Source of the DNA: an uncultured Saprospiraceae bacterium
Lineage (GTDB): Bacteria > Bacteroidota > Bacteroidia > Chitinophagales > Saprospiraceae
Direction: 5' to 3'
DNA: 60,941 nt
Assembly (NCBI GenBank): GCA_937928405.1
Contig: CALFWZ010000045.1
Span: forward strand, 1-60,941
Shown here: positions 35,244 through 48,500 of the stretch, piece after piece
How the letters are laid out: each line of letters opens with the position of its first letter
Position numbering within the stretch: position 1 is the first letter of the stretch
Made by a program: the position numbers and the translations under genes
Notes under the pieces: model-generated
The model's input: the letters and a program-made list of their open reading frames with translations, nothing else
Database searches by the model: none
Told to the model about the DNA's origin: nothing

Positions 35244-35283
35244 TCAACGATTCAACGACTCAACAATTCAACAATTCAACAAT
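35244..35283. repeat. Five tandem 8-bp repeats (TCAACAAT)
   Basis: Five units in a row: TCAACGAT, TCAACGAC, then TCAACAAT three times. They end 27 bp before the ATG of the thioredoxin-fold gene, within its likely promoter or leader. Two related units (TTCAACGATTCAACA) occur at about 42407-42421 between the two galactosidase genes. Confidence 0.8.
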
Positions 35284-35310
35284 TCTCTTCACCCTTAAAA
35301 TTATTCTCTT

Positions 35311-35796
35311 ATGAAAAAGAATATCCTTTTTGCCTTTTTAGGCTTAGTATTTTTATCCTTAGTTGCCTTTAGTCTTTCACCCACCGAAGTCAAGGTTGAC
35401 GAAACCAACATCAAATGGTACACGCTCGAAGAAGCGATCGAGGCGAATCAAAAGTCTGAAAAAAAATTCTTTATTGATATTTATACAGACTGGTGTGGTT
35501 GGTGTAAAGTGATGGATAAAAAAACCTTTCAAGACCCCGCAGTAATTAAGTATTTAAATGAAAATTTCTATGCGGTAAAATTCAATGCCGAACAGCAAGA
35601 ACCCATCACTTTTAAAGGAAAAGAATATGAGTTTATGCCAGGTGGCAGACGAGGTATCCATCGACTGGCTTATACTTTGTTGGATCGACAAGCAAGTTAC
35701 CCTTCTTTCGTAGTGTTAGATGCTAGCTTGAACCGACAAAATATCATCAAAGGATATAAAGCACCAGCACCCTTTTTATCGCTTTTAGGAAAATAG
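35311..35796 (+). CDS. Exported thioredoxin-fold protein (DUF255-like)
   Basis: 161 residues with an N-terminal signal or anchor (ILFAFLGLVFLSLVAFSL). The redox motif is C62-G-W-C65 in YTDWCGWCKVMDKKTFQDPA, the segment typical of DUF255/thioredoxin_7 proteins. The fold is completed by YPSFVVLDASLN with the cis-Pro before the last strands. Probably a periplasmic disulfide reductase or isomerase. An unusual insert EYEFMPGGRRGIHRL lies between helix 2 and strand 3. Confidence 0.87.
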   Translation: MKKNILFAFLGLVFLSLVAFSLSPTEVKVDETNIKWYTLEEAIEANQKSEKKFFIDIYTDWCGWCKVMDKKTFQDPAVIKYLNENFYAVKFNAEQQEPITFKGKEYEFMPGGRRGIHRLAYTLLDRQASYPSFVVLDASLNRQNIIKGYKAPAPFLSLLGK

Positions 35797-35829
35797 ATTG
35801 TTTAAAAATAAAAATTAATTCTTCTCACT

Positions 35830-35864
35830 AACCGGAGTCAAGAGCCTTTACGCTTGCTCCGGTT
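35830..35864 (+). terminator. Hairpin between thioredoxin-like and DUF2911 genes
   Basis: AACCGGAG (35830-35837) with CTCCGGTT (35857-35864), continued inward by CAAG/CTTG past a one-base bulge; the loop is 10 bases. Followed by GCTTTAATTTC, a poor T tract. It may act as terminator or attenuator. Confidence 0.5.
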
Positions 35865-35880
35865 GCTTTAATTTCAACCC

Positions 35881-36777
35881 ATGAAAAATTCAGTATTATT
35901 CCTATTATTCACCTTTTTATTTTTGGAAATAAATGCGCAAGAAAGACTGGTTCCTTATCCACATTTAAGTCCGATACAGAAAATAGAAACCAAAGTCGGA
36001 ATAGTGGAATTCGGCTTAGTGTATTCCCGTCCATCTATGCGAGGTAGAAAAATTTTTGGAGACTTAGTTCCTTTTAATAAAGTATGGCGGACGGGTGCCA
36101 ATAAAAACACTAAAATAATTTTTCATGATAATGTAATGATTGGAAACAATGCGTTGGAGGCAGGTACGTACACTATTTTTACAAAACCAAGTGCAGATAA
36201 ATGGGAGATTTATTTCCATACGGAACTTGATGAATACGGTGCTCCAGAGCAACTTGATCCAAATAATATCAAAGCAAGTATTATAGTTCCAACCATGACC
36301 TTAGATCAAACGATAGAAACATTTTCTATTACTTTTAATAACCTTCAACTGAATTCAGCCGATTTAGTGATTAGTTGGGAAAATACCTATGTGCCAATTC
36401 CTATTAAAATTCCAACCAACAAGATTCTCAATGATCGGCTGGCAGCTGAGAGACTGGTACTAGCAGATGATTATTCGGCTGCTGCGTTTATTTTATTTGA
36501 AAAACAAAAACGCCATCCAGAAGCATTAGAAGCGATTAATCAATCCATTATAATCACAGAAAATGGGAAGCCTTTTGAAGAATGGTTAAAAAATGCAGAT
36601 TATTCTAATCGTCATCTACCCAATAAATACTTCTTAAAGTCAAAAATACTTGCTGCTCTTGGAAAACAAAAAAAAGCCATTGCAGCTGCGGAAATATCTC
36701 TTAAAATCGCTAAAAAAGTAAACTTTGATTATTATATCCAAGAGAATTTAAACAACTTGAAAGAATGGAGGGAATAA
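35881..36777 (+). CDS. DUF2911 domain protein, exported
   Basis: 298 residues with signal peptide (VLFLLFTFLFLEINAQ). DUF2911 occupies about 28-175: LSPIQKIETKVGIVEFGLVY, SRPSMRGRKIFGDLVPF, VWRTGANKNTKI and EAGTYTIFTKPSADKWEIYF. The remainder is a helical, TPR-like tail (KYFLKSKILAALGKQKKAIA). These are abundant periplasmic proteins in Bacteroidota without a defined role. It follows the thioredoxin-like gene by 84 bp in the same direction, so they may share transcription apart from the hairpin. Confidence 0.88.
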   Translation: MKNSVLFLLFTFLFLEINAQERLVPYPHLSPIQKIETKVGIVEFGLVYSRPSMRGRKIFGDLVPFNKVWRTGANKNTKIIFHDNVMIGNNALEAGTYTIFTKPSADKWEIYFHTELDEYGAPEQLDPNNIKASIIVPTMTLDQTIETFSITFNNLQLNSADLVISWENTYVPIPIKIPTNKILNDRLAAERLVLADDYSAAAFILFEKQKRHPEALEAINQSIIITENGKPFEEWLKNADYSNRHLPNKYFLKSKILAALGKQKKAIAAAEISLKIAKKVNFDYYIQENLNNLKEWRE

Positions 36778-37107
36778 ACTTCTACTTAAAAGATGAAAGG
36801 GTTTTATTTATAAAAAGTCTTTCTTTTTTCGAATTGTTTTTCAATCACTCGTGGCAACAAGCAAACAGCCTGCCTGCCGGCAAAGGCAGGGTTAATTAGT
36901 AAATTTTTCAATCATGCTATCGCAAAATCAAAAATCACGGAACTATTGGTAAAGCAAAACTCTGTAAAATTACTTCACCGTCTATCAAGAAGTGTTATTG
37001 AATCTTAACGTTCCTATAAAATTTGTCAATAGTTTTTAAAATTCAAAAAAAAGCAAGAAGTTTGGCTTGAAATTCGAAATGTTTCTTCAAACCCAATTAC
37101 CTTTTTT
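36778..37107. other. 330-bp gap with a GC-rich hairpin
   Basis: CCTGCC at 36869-36874 (and again 36873-36878) can pair with GGCAGG at 36885-36890. A motif of the same kind is at 7414-7433. The remainder is AT-rich with no gene. Confidence 0.5.
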
Positions 37108-37596
37108 ATGAAAAAGATTTTTCTAGCAATTTTCTTCTCAGTATTATTCTTTGCTTCACAAACCCAAGCTCAATCCTGGGAAAAAGCCATCGGTATTCGA
37201 CTAGGTTTTCCTAGCTCTATTACTTACAAACAATTCATTGCTGAAAAAGCTGCGATTGAAGGAATCCTCGGAACGAGAGGGTTTGTAGGTTATCGAAGTA
37301 TTAACCTGGCCGCGGCTTACCAAATTCATAATACCATATTGGATGACGATTTTGGAGAGTTACGCTGGTATTTTGGGGCCGGAGGTACACTCAATGTCCT
37401 AAATTTTAATCGTAATTTCATAGTCAATGAAGGTAGATTATCTACAGGCGTTCAAGGGTATATCGGCGTCGACTATAATTTTAATGATGCTCCTATCAAT
37501 ATCAGTCTGGACTGGGTTCCTACGTTTTTGTTTACTGGTTTCGGAGATGGTTTTGGTGGTGAATATGGCGGTTTCGCCATTAGATATATTTTTTAG
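37108..37596 (+). CDS. Small outer-membrane beta-barrel protein
   Basis: 162 residues with a signal peptide (IFLAIFFSVLFFASQTQA). The mature part has alternating strands such as AIGIRLGFPSSITYKQFI, GELRWYFGAGGTLNV and GYIGVDYNFNDAPINISLDW, ending in GGFAIRYIF with a C-terminal phenylalanine, the usual barrel-insertion signal. About eight strands fit, like OmpW/OmpA-type small barrels. Role unknown. It converges with the PUL. Confidence 0.82.
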   Translation: MKKIFLAIFFSVLFFASQTQAQSWEKAIGIRLGFPSSITYKQFIAEKAAIEGILGTRGFVGYRSINLAAAYQIHNTILDDDFGELRWYFGAGGTLNVLNFNRNFIVNEGRLSTGVQGYIGVDYNFNDAPINISLDWVPTFLFTGFGDGFGGEYGGFAIRYIF

Positions 37597-37639
37597 ATTT
37601 TCTGAAAATTTACGCCAATTGTTGGTATAATTTTTTTGT

Positions 37640-37678
37640 AACGAAGTTCCTCGATGCTTAATGTCGAGGAACTTCGTT
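37640..37678. terminator. Perfect 15-bp hairpin between convergent genes
   Basis: AACGAAGTTCCTCGA at 37640-37654 and its exact complement at 37664-37678 enclose 9 bases. It lies between the small barrel gene and the last gene of the PUL. There is a T run before it on the plus strand but none after it, so it may work as a structural bidirectional block. Confidence 0.6.
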
Positions 37679-37690
37679 GTCAATTTGCTC

Positions 37691-39262
37691 CTACCACAAT
37701 TTCCATAAAATAAAGAAAATCAAAGCAGCGAGAACCACCATATACAACCGATAATCCTGGTACCAAGGATATCCTTCCATCCCATCCATTACCAAGCCTT
37801 TACGATAAGTAAGTCGTTCAATAGTAGCCTTGTCAGGAGCAGGTGTCATCAGACTTACCACCACAAAAATAATGGTAGAAACCAAAATCATAAATCCAAC
37901 GTTAACCGTGAAGTGGAGTGGCCAAAGATCCATCTCTCCAAAAATAAAGAGCAATACGCCAATGGCCGTACCGATAATTAAGGTCCAAAAAGCACCGTCT
38001 CCATTTCCTCTTTTAAAGAAAACGCCTACTAAGAAAATGACCACAATCGGAGGAACGATAATCGAAAACATCTGCTGTAGATAATCCCATAGTCCCGTAA
38101 AATTTTGAATCTGAGGTGCCCACATGGCGGCAATAATCATCAACACAAAAGTAGTAATCCGACCGTATTTGACAACTTCTTCGTTGGTCATATTGGGTCT
38201 ATTGGGTTTGATAAAATCAATCACCACGAGGGTAGAGGACGAATTCAAGGCGGAATCTACACTAGACATAATCGCAGAAATTAACCCCGCGAGTACCAAT
38301 CCAACCAATCCAACGGGTAATACATTAGTCACCAAAAATGGAAATACTTGATCTCCTTTTGCAATGTCTGGATAAAGCGTCAGCGCAATAGCTCCCGGAA
38401 TAACCATGACAAATAATGGAATAATCTTTAAAAAACCAGCAAAGATAACACCCCAGCGAGCATGGCGAATATCTTTACCACCTAAAACTCTTTGCACAAT
38501 ATATTGATTCGTGGACCAATACCAGAATCCTAAAAATGGCACACCCACCAATAATCCTAACCAAGGTAAACTTTCATCATCCATCGGACGGACCACCGAG
38601 AAGTGCTCTGCTGGGGCTGAAGCCACCACTCGAGCAAAATCAAAATCCACTTTATCCATCAGAATATACGTCAAAATACTACAACCAATAATCAGAATCA
38701 CTGCTTGAATGGCATCGGTGTAGACCACCGCTTTTAGTCCGCCCGAGGCCGTATAAATCGCCGCTACAACCGCTAGACCCAAAGCCGTGGGAGCCATTGG
38801 TAAGTTTGGGAAAAAGGCTTGTAGTACGAGTGTCCCAGCGTATAGGGCACCAGCCGTTTCTATCATAATGGTACTAAAAATAGTGATCCCTGAAAAGAAT
38901 AATTGCGATCTTCGATCATAACGCAATTCTAAAAATTCAGGTATCGTTGTAATTCTTGAACGTAGATAAAGCGGGACAAAAATTAAGGCGGCTATGATCA
39001 ACGGTAAGCCAGACATCCATTCATAAACAGAGGTGGCAATCCCCGTCGTATAAGCTGCTCCCGATAAACCAATAATGGTAGAACTTGAGATGTTGGAGGC
39101 AAAGAGCGAAAGCCCAATGATTCCCCAGCCGAAGGACCGACCACCAAGGAATAAATCTTCGCCGGTTTTCGTTTGTCGTGCGATATAAAATCCGATCAAC
39201 AAAACTGTAATAAAATAGCTTATTACAATTGCAATATCAATGTTAGAAATACTTGAGGCCAT
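37691..39262 (-). CDS. Sodium:solute symporter (SSS/SGLT family), probable galactose or glucose transporter
   Basis: 523 residues from the ATG at 39262; an upstream in-frame ATG at 39424 would lie inside the GH2 gene and adds no membrane-like segment. About 14 helices are seen. SGLT motifs include GEDLFLGGRSFGWGIIGLSL, SSSTIIGLSGAAYTTGIA and FWYWSTNQYIVQRVLGGKD. The last corresponds to the sugar/sodium site of vSGLT-type proteins. As the terminal gene of a galactoside PUL, directly after two galactosidases, it most likely imports galactose or glucose with sodium. Confidence 0.9.
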   Translation of the reverse strand: MASSISNIDIAIVISYFITVLLIGFYIARQTKTGEDLFLGGRSFGWGIIGLSLFASNISSSTIIGLSGAAYTTGIATSVYEWMSGLPLIIAALIFVPLYLRSRITTIPEFLELRYDRRSQLFFSGITIFSTIMIETAGALYAGTLVLQAFFPNLPMAPTALGLAVVAAIYTASGGLKAVVYTDAIQAVILIIGCSILTYILMDKVDFDFARVVASAPAEHFSVVRPMDDESLPWLGLLVGVPFLGFWYWSTNQYIVQRVLGGKDIRHARWGVIFAGFLKIIPLFVMVIPGAIALTLYPDIAKGDQVFPFLVTNVLPVGLVGLVLAGLISAIMSSVDSALNSSSTLVVIDFIKPNRPNMTNEEVVKYGRITTFVLMIIAAMWAPQIQNFTGLWDYLQQMFSIIVPPIVVIFLVGVFFKRGNGDGAFWTLIIGTAIGVLLFIFGEMDLWPLHFTVNVGFMILVSTIIFVVVSLMTPAPDKATIERLTYRKGLVMDGMEGYPWYQDYRLYMVVLAALIFFILWKLW

Positions 39263-39281
39263 AATCTTTATTTCGAGGGTT

Positions 39282-42407
<3,126 letters not shown>

Positions 42408-42423
42408 TCAACGATTCAACACA

Positions 42424-44193
42424 TCACTCCCTCCGCAACTCCATCATCCCAGCCGCCGGTACCGAAAACTCAATCAGCCCCTTCGGCAATGTCAAGTCTC
42501 CTTCCGTCACTTTATTACCTTCACAATCATAAGTCGTCAAATGAAAAACAGCAGGAGCACCGTGGTGACGCACCGCAATGTTTTTGGTCATTTTTGCATT
42601 GATAAAATCTATTTTTCCGTCTTTATTAATTTCGGCAATAGAATCATCATAAACACCGACAATCGTATGGCCGTTGGCACTCGCTTCCAAAATTGGATAA
42701 TTTGCCAAAGCATTTTTTGGAACAAATTTTCCATCCAATAAAATAGCCTTATTTTTTGTCCAGTATTGCGTATAGAATTTGATCATATTTAAATGCTCTG
42801 CGGAAGCCTTGGTCAATAGAATCGACATCTGAGGGACTGCAAATAACCCATTCAGCACCTGAATGGCGGCCAGTTCCACACGCTCGTGTCGATGCCAGGT
42901 CAGCATATCGGAATGCACCTTTGATGTTCCCATTAATAGTTTGACATCGGTGATTCGAATCCGATTGGTAATCGGATCATTTGGACAATCAAAAGCACGA
43001 AACATATTACCAAACTTACGGAGTGCTGGCCCGATATATTGTTGTCGAAATTCAATCCCTATATCTGGTTTGATGGCGCGTAGCGCATCCATTACTTCCG
43101 TCAATAATTTATCTACTGCGGTGTTTACATTTGCGAAGTCACGACCATCTTCTTTGGTCAGATTGGTTTCAGGATAAACTTTAAAATCATCAATGAAATC
43201 AAGTTTAAAAACATCAAGATTATACGTTTTTAAAGCGTTGACATAAGTCTCCACTAAATAGTTTCTTACCTCTGGATATCGGGGATCAAAAACAGGTGCC
43301 CAGCGATGATCCTCCGTTAAAAATTTTCCTTTAAATCGTTGATAGGCTTTTGATTTTGGTCCGCAGAAAGGTACCGAAAACCACAACCCAAACTTCATCC
43401 CCAAATTATGTACCTGCTGCACAAATCCTGCTAGGTCAGGAAATCGATCTGGTTCCCAATCGCCCGTATAATCATATCCTCGATTATTGTCCATTGTTTG
43501 CCATCCATCATCGAGTAGCAATAATTCATATCCCAAGTCTTTGGCAATGGCACATTCTTTTAATAATAATTCTTCCTCTAAATCTTGATGGAAATTATAC
43601 CAGGTAGAATACATCGGGGCACTCGCTACTGCCGGTGCGATGGAGGGCTTGAGCGAAGAAAAACCTTCCCACCATGTCGCCATCTCTTGCAGTGACTTTG
43701 CAAAAGGAATAGCGCGTGTATCAATTCGAATTTCTTCTTCGTATTTTTCAATCCCTGGATGTCGCTCGCTAAAGAACTTAAAATGGCAATACAGATGGTT
43801 GTCTTCTTCTCGAAGTAAGGCATTCATCTCTATCAGGTTGATTGCATCAGAACAAGCAAAACTAATTCGATTGTTATCTTGATGTCCAAATACACTGATG
43901 ACAGGAGCATCTACCGTAATTCTAGTTTGCATATGATCTTGTTCCCAATCATAACGCAGCCGTTTATCGTGGATTCCACCGCACTTCCAAACACCTTTGA
44001 TATCGTAAGCAGGTAGTCGCCAACGAAGTGTGACTGGAGCAGGAGAAGCAACTCCATTTTTAGCAGTGGCTGAAAATTGATAGGTATAAAGACCATCTTG
44101 TTGGTTGATTAATTTGACTTCATTAGAAAAATTATCATCAGCACCTAAAATGGTAATGTCCGGAAAATCGTTAATGGGTATCGTTCTGTCCAT
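42424..44193 (-). CDS. Alpha-galactosidase-like glycoside hydrolase (GH36 type)
   Basis: 589 residues, no signal peptide. An N-terminal beta-sandwich (about 1-165) precedes a TIM barrel. Motifs: LLLDDGWQTMDNN (225-237), WFSVPFCGP, the nucleophile D332 in FKLDFIDD and an acid/base candidate D402 or D406 in RAFDCPND. These fit GH36/GH27 (clan GH-D). It is shorter than the 700-residue GH36 enzymes, so the exact subfamily is open. With the beta-galactosidase next door it suggests a substrate that carries both alpha- and beta-linked galactose. Confidence 0.82.
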   Translation of the reverse strand: MDRTIPINDFPDITILGADDNFSNEVKLINQQDGLYTYQFSATAKNGVASPAPVTLRWRLPAYDIKGVWKCGGIHDKRLRYDWEQDHMQTRITVDAPVISVFGHQDNNRISFACSDAINLIEMNALLREEDNHLYCHFKFFSERHPGIEKYEEEIRIDTRAIPFAKSLQEMATWWEGFSSLKPSIAPAVASAPMYSTWYNFHQDLEEELLLKECAIAKDLGYELLLLDDGWQTMDNNRGYDYTGDWEPDRFPDLAGFVQQVHNLGMKFGLWFSVPFCGPKSKAYQRFKGKFLTEDHRWAPVFDPRYPEVRNYLVETYVNALKTYNLDVFKLDFIDDFKVYPETNLTKEDGRDFANVNTAVDKLLTEVMDALRAIKPDIGIEFRQQYIGPALRKFGNMFRAFDCPNDPITNRIRITDVKLLMGTSKVHSDMLTWHRHERVELAAIQVLNGLFAVPQMSILLTKASAEHLNMIKFYTQYWTKNKAILLDGKFVPKNALANYPILEASANGHTIVGVYDDSIAEINKDGKIDFINAKMTKNIAVRHHGAPAVFHLTTYDCEGNKVTEGDLTLPKGLIEFSVPAAGMMELRRE

Positions 44194-44245
44194 TTTTATA
44201 TTTTATAGCGAAACTCAAAAGGGCTTCCCTTAGTTTACAACTTAT

Positions 44246-45571
44246 TTAGTGTTTGTTTAGAGACTCTATCATGTACAATCCTACCTTTTTGCCTTGTTCC
44301 ACGCCATATTCGATAGCGGGCATATAGTGAATGCCTCCGTATAGCCGACTAATGGCCGCTTCTTCTGCTGCATTTCTAAAACTAGTGAATTCGCGGATTG
44401 GTAAACCATAGTCTACTTCCGAAGAGTCTGTAAACGCAAAATTATCACCCAACAAATGTGTCAACATTTCTGCGGCGGCAGATGAAATAACACTATGTCC
44501 ACTGGTGTGTTCTGGAAATGGAGGTGTTTGTAAAATTGGTTTCCAAGCTGGATCTATATTTTCGTTGATATAAGTTTCTGGACGAATAAGACTACTTCGA
44601 TATTTTTCATCCCAACAACTAATAAAAGCATCGGCCAACGTAATACTAGTCAAAGCAAATATACGAGCAGTTTGAGCAGCAGATAAATTTTTCTTTTTAG
44701 AGGCAATCCCAGCAATCGACATCCAATGTCCACCGGGAGAAATTTTCTGATCAAAAAACATTAAGTGTCCTTTGGTATGAGATACATTCGGATTGCAATC
44801 CCAGAATTTTGCAATTTCTGTTTTTTCAGCATCTAGATTGTTTACTGCGTTTACGACTTCCATCGCTTCTTGGTAGAACTTAGAATTTTTATCGGTAGAA
44901 AAATTGGTAGGGGTATTCGGTGAAAACTGTTCAGCAGATTTTAAAAGAAATGGACGCATCGTATTCCAATGTGGTTCGATGGCAGGCATATAATCTGGTG
45001 GCGTTGGCTTCCACATACCTTCCTCTTCTGAAAGAACATATTGAGACAAGGCTGTTCGTTCTAAATATCCATCTTTATTGGACCAAGCTACGATATGATC
45101 GGCTACCTTTTTTCCGTAGGCTACGGAATTTTTAAAAAGGGTTTCAGAAATTCCGAGCGCTTTTATTTGATCATAATAATCGGCTTGGGCTTCGTCAATT
45201 TTTTCGGGAGTAAAAACGAGTGGCTTGGCAGCATAAGCAAAAGCGGTCATGCTAGATAAGGGTAAGTAAATTTCTTGATCAGGGGGAGGTGTCGGTATGG
45301 CCGTAAAATCTCGCAGCGTGCCGGCAAGACTCAACATCCCTTCGTCGGCAGTGGCCAATACTTCGTAGGCCGCGATATGCGGATAAGCATAAATTCTACT
45401 ACAAACCGGTGGTGTGAAAATATCTTCCACCATCACTTTTGTCAAGCGTTTATTCCAGCGTATTTGTTGTTCTTTGGTATAGATATCTAGCTCCGAAAAA
45501 TTGGTGACTTCCTGCCTACAAGCAGTGCCAACGAGCAATAGCAAACCAATCATGAATCCTATAAAACGCAT
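44246..45571 (-). CDS. Vanadium-haloperoxidase-like / PAP2 lipoprotein
   Basis: 441 residues with a lipobox (LVGTAC, C18). All three parts of the vanadate/phosphate pocket are present: K323-x6-R330-P, S357-G-H359 (PEHTSGHS) and S408-R409-x5-H415. This set is shared by vanadium haloperoxidases and type-2 phosphatidic acid phosphatases. The serine-glycine-histidine has T before S, not the PSGH of classical haloperoxidases, so phosphatase activity is as likely. Such lipoproteins accompany VCBS genes in Saprospiraceae (from memory). It starts 10 bp after the upstream stop, so it is co-transcribed. Confidence 0.82.
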   Translation of the reverse strand: MRFIGFMIGLLLLVGTACRQEVTNFSELDIYTKEQQIRWNKRLTKVMVEDIFTPPVCSRIYAYPHIAAYEVLATADEGMLSLAGTLRDFTAIPTPPPDQEIYLPLSSMTAFAYAAKPLVFTPEKIDEAQADYYDQIKALGISETLFKNSVAYGKKVADHIVAWSNKDGYLERTALSQYVLSEEEGMWKPTPPDYMPAIEPHWNTMRPFLLKSAEQFSPNTPTNFSTDKNSKFYQEAMEVVNAVNNLDAEKTEIAKFWDCNPNVSHTKGHLMFFDQKISPGGHWMSIAGIASKKKNLSAAQTARIFALTSITLADAFISCWDEKYRSSLIRPETYINENIDPAWKPILQTPPFPEHTSGHSVISSAAAEMLTHLLGDNFAFTDSSEVDYGLPIREFTSFRNAAEEAAISRLYGGIHYMPAIEYGVEQGKKVGLYMIESLNKH

Positions 45572-45581
45572 AGTCTATTTT

Positions 45582-48500
45582 TTAAATTTCTTCCCTTGAA
45601 ATGGTCCTTTTTTTACCGTGAATATTATAAACGTCAATCGAAGTTATTTCAGGTCCAAAGTCAATTTTATTTTCAGATTGCGAAAGATACGAATTACCAA
45701 AGTATATTTCTTGTTTTCGGATATTTCCGTTTTCATATTCTATCATTATATGGGTATCTTCCTCCGTTAATGGTATTGATTTAACCTGTTTTTTGGTAAC
45801 CTTTTTAAACCCTTGCAATGGACCGTTATTATTGGTAACTAAATATAAATTTTGTGAATTGGCTGTTTGCAATTTGACCAACCCTTTGGCATCCATCTTT
45901 ACATAGAAACCAGTTACTTTTCCTGATAAAACGGAAAAATTGCCCGTTCCGTCACCTGCTAAAATGGCTCCCTTAAAGGCATCGTATCTGCCGGTCGAAA
46001 CTTCCGTTGCAAAGGAATTTCCGACTAATAGGATATCAAGATTACCATCTTCGTTGACGTCGTCTACCGACATTCCATAAAGAGGGGCAATCTGAATTTC
46101 CAAGGGTAGGGGCGTCAATTCAAACTTGCCGTCTCCAAGATTTTGGATAAAACTACTTGCGAAAGTTTCACTTTTTAAAACGGTCGCTTCTGCTAACTCT
46201 TTTTTAGTAAATGCTTTGTCGAAAGGAGCCGCTCCGTATTCTTGATAGGTTTTAAATCTAGAACGAACGGCGTTGATTTGTTGGATCAAGAGATCCCGTG
46301 GATGGACAATATAATTTTCTTCCCCAATATATTGACAGATGACTGGGTCAATCCGACCATTTTTATCATAGTCATTGGCGTAGACACAAACGGGTTTTTC
46401 AGGACTGGCTTGATATCGAGCATTCAATCCCAAATTGCCAGCAATATAATCGGTGTCTCCGTCTTTATCAAAATCACCGCCGATCACGCTATTCCACCAA
46501 CCACTAGATTGAGGAATGATTACAGGGCTTTCAAAATCTAAGTGGCCTTTTTTGTTTTTTATAAAAGTGATTGGCATCCATTCTCCCACTAATAATAAAT
46601 CTGTCCACTGGTCATTATCATAATCCGTCCAAAGTGCTTGCGTGACTAATCCAATGACACCTTCGTTTGGTAATACTGTTTTAGAAATATCTGTAAATTT
46701 CGGTATTCCGTTTTGGCTATCATTACGAAGTAAAAAAGATCGAGCGGGCATTGGGTATGAGCCAGGTAGAATACGTCCGGCAATAAAAAGATCTAAGTCG
46801 CCGTCTTTATCAAAGTCTGCAGCCTGGACACTGGCACCGCTGGCTGTGATGTTGGGAATTGCATTTTCATTTCGAGTAAAATTTCCTTGGCCATCATTTT
46901 CATAGAAACGATCTTGGTATAAATCGTGCTCTCCTAAAACATGACTGCCTCCGCTCACCACCAGTAAATCTAGATCTTTATCGCCATCGGCATCAAAGAA
47001 TAAACTGCCCATGTCTTCGTATTTCGTATCAAATTCCTGCGTTGATTTTTCAAATTTACTATCTGGTTTTTGTAAGAACAGTTGACCGGAAAAATCTGCC
47101 GCGCCACCTACATAAAAGTCTGCCAAACCATCTCCATTGACATCACCGGTAGCAATCCCTGGTCCGTTTTGAGAATGTTTATGTGGTAGTAAAGGTTGAA
47201 CTTTAAAATCTACAAATTCTTTTTCTTGATGTTGGAAATTTAGATCGAGTATTGATTCGGTAAATAGAGGATGCTTTGTCGTTGTTGTTGTTTTCTTTGA
47301 ATTAGTAATCGCATTTTTATATTGGAAAGTAACCGTTTGATCGGTTGGAATATTTTCCAAAATTTCAGATTTGCCATCGGGCCAATCAATGGCTATTTTT
47401 TTTATGACCTTATTTTCACCCAAACCAAAATGGATGTCACCGCTGACGGTGGATGCATAACCACGATAGGGATTATGTTGATAATATTGAATTCCATCTT
47501 CGGTGGATATCGTTATTTTACTACCAATCCCATTCAAATTATTACTGGAACCCTCTAAATTTATTTTTATAAAATGGTGGTTACTAAATGATCCGGTTTT
47601 GTTTTCGTAAACAAAGGCGCGGTCGTTGACATTGTTGATGATCATTTCTAAATCTCCATCCTTATCGAGGTCTGCAAATGCTGCACCGTTGGAACAGGTT
47701 TTTTCTGGGATTCCCCAATCTGTACTTCGATTAGAAAATTTTAAATCACCTTGATTTTCAAAAACATAATTCTGAATTTTAGCGGCGCCAAGATCTTGAA
47801 TCGCTTTTAGTCGAGCTTGATGTTGCGCTTCTTTCTTCCCAAAAGGCGAGGCATTTTTTCTTTGATAACTGATATAATCTAAGTTTCCTACGTCTCGTAA
47901 AAATCCATTGGTAATAAAAAGATCACGATCACCGTCGTTGTCATAATCGGCCAGCAAGCTACTCCAACTCCAATCTGTTTTATCCATGCCAGCAAGTTGC
48001 CCTACTTCACTAAAGCTTCCGTCTCCATTATTCAACTGCAACGTATTGCGCGTATATTGTGGCAAATAATTCATCCGCTGCGTCAACTGAAATTTATCAT
48101 AACTTGAACTCGGAATAATCAATTGACGACGAAAATTATCTTCTGGTAACATATCGACCACCACGATATCCGGTTGGCCGTCATTGTTGATATCACTCAC
48201 ATCATTGCCCATACCTGCAAAACTGGTATGATCCAATAAACTATCTATCTGATTCGTAAATGTTCCGTCTTGATTATTTAGGTATAAAATATCATTGGTC
48301 AAAAAATCATTGGAAACATAAATGTCTGGCCAGTTATCACCATTGATATCGGTGGTTGCAATTCCGAGACTATATCCTTCCACCAATATTCCCGCCTCTT
48401 CAGAAACATCCGTAAAACGCGTTCCGTCATTTCGATACAAGCGGTCCGTACTTTCACTTTCTCCATTCGTTAATCGAGGTCGAACAGTATTGACATTACT

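Larger units (their letters stand above)
34986..35310. other. 325-bp gap with terminator and tandem repeats
   Basis: Contains the terminator at 35035-35053, a TGAATATCCAAT motif at about 35063-35074 belonging to the family seen at 791-1508, and the 8-bp tandem repeats at 35244-35283. No gene is visible. Confidence 0.6.

Noticed and set aside
35244..35283. CRISPR-like short repeats
   Set aside because: Units are 8 bp and contiguous, without spacers.
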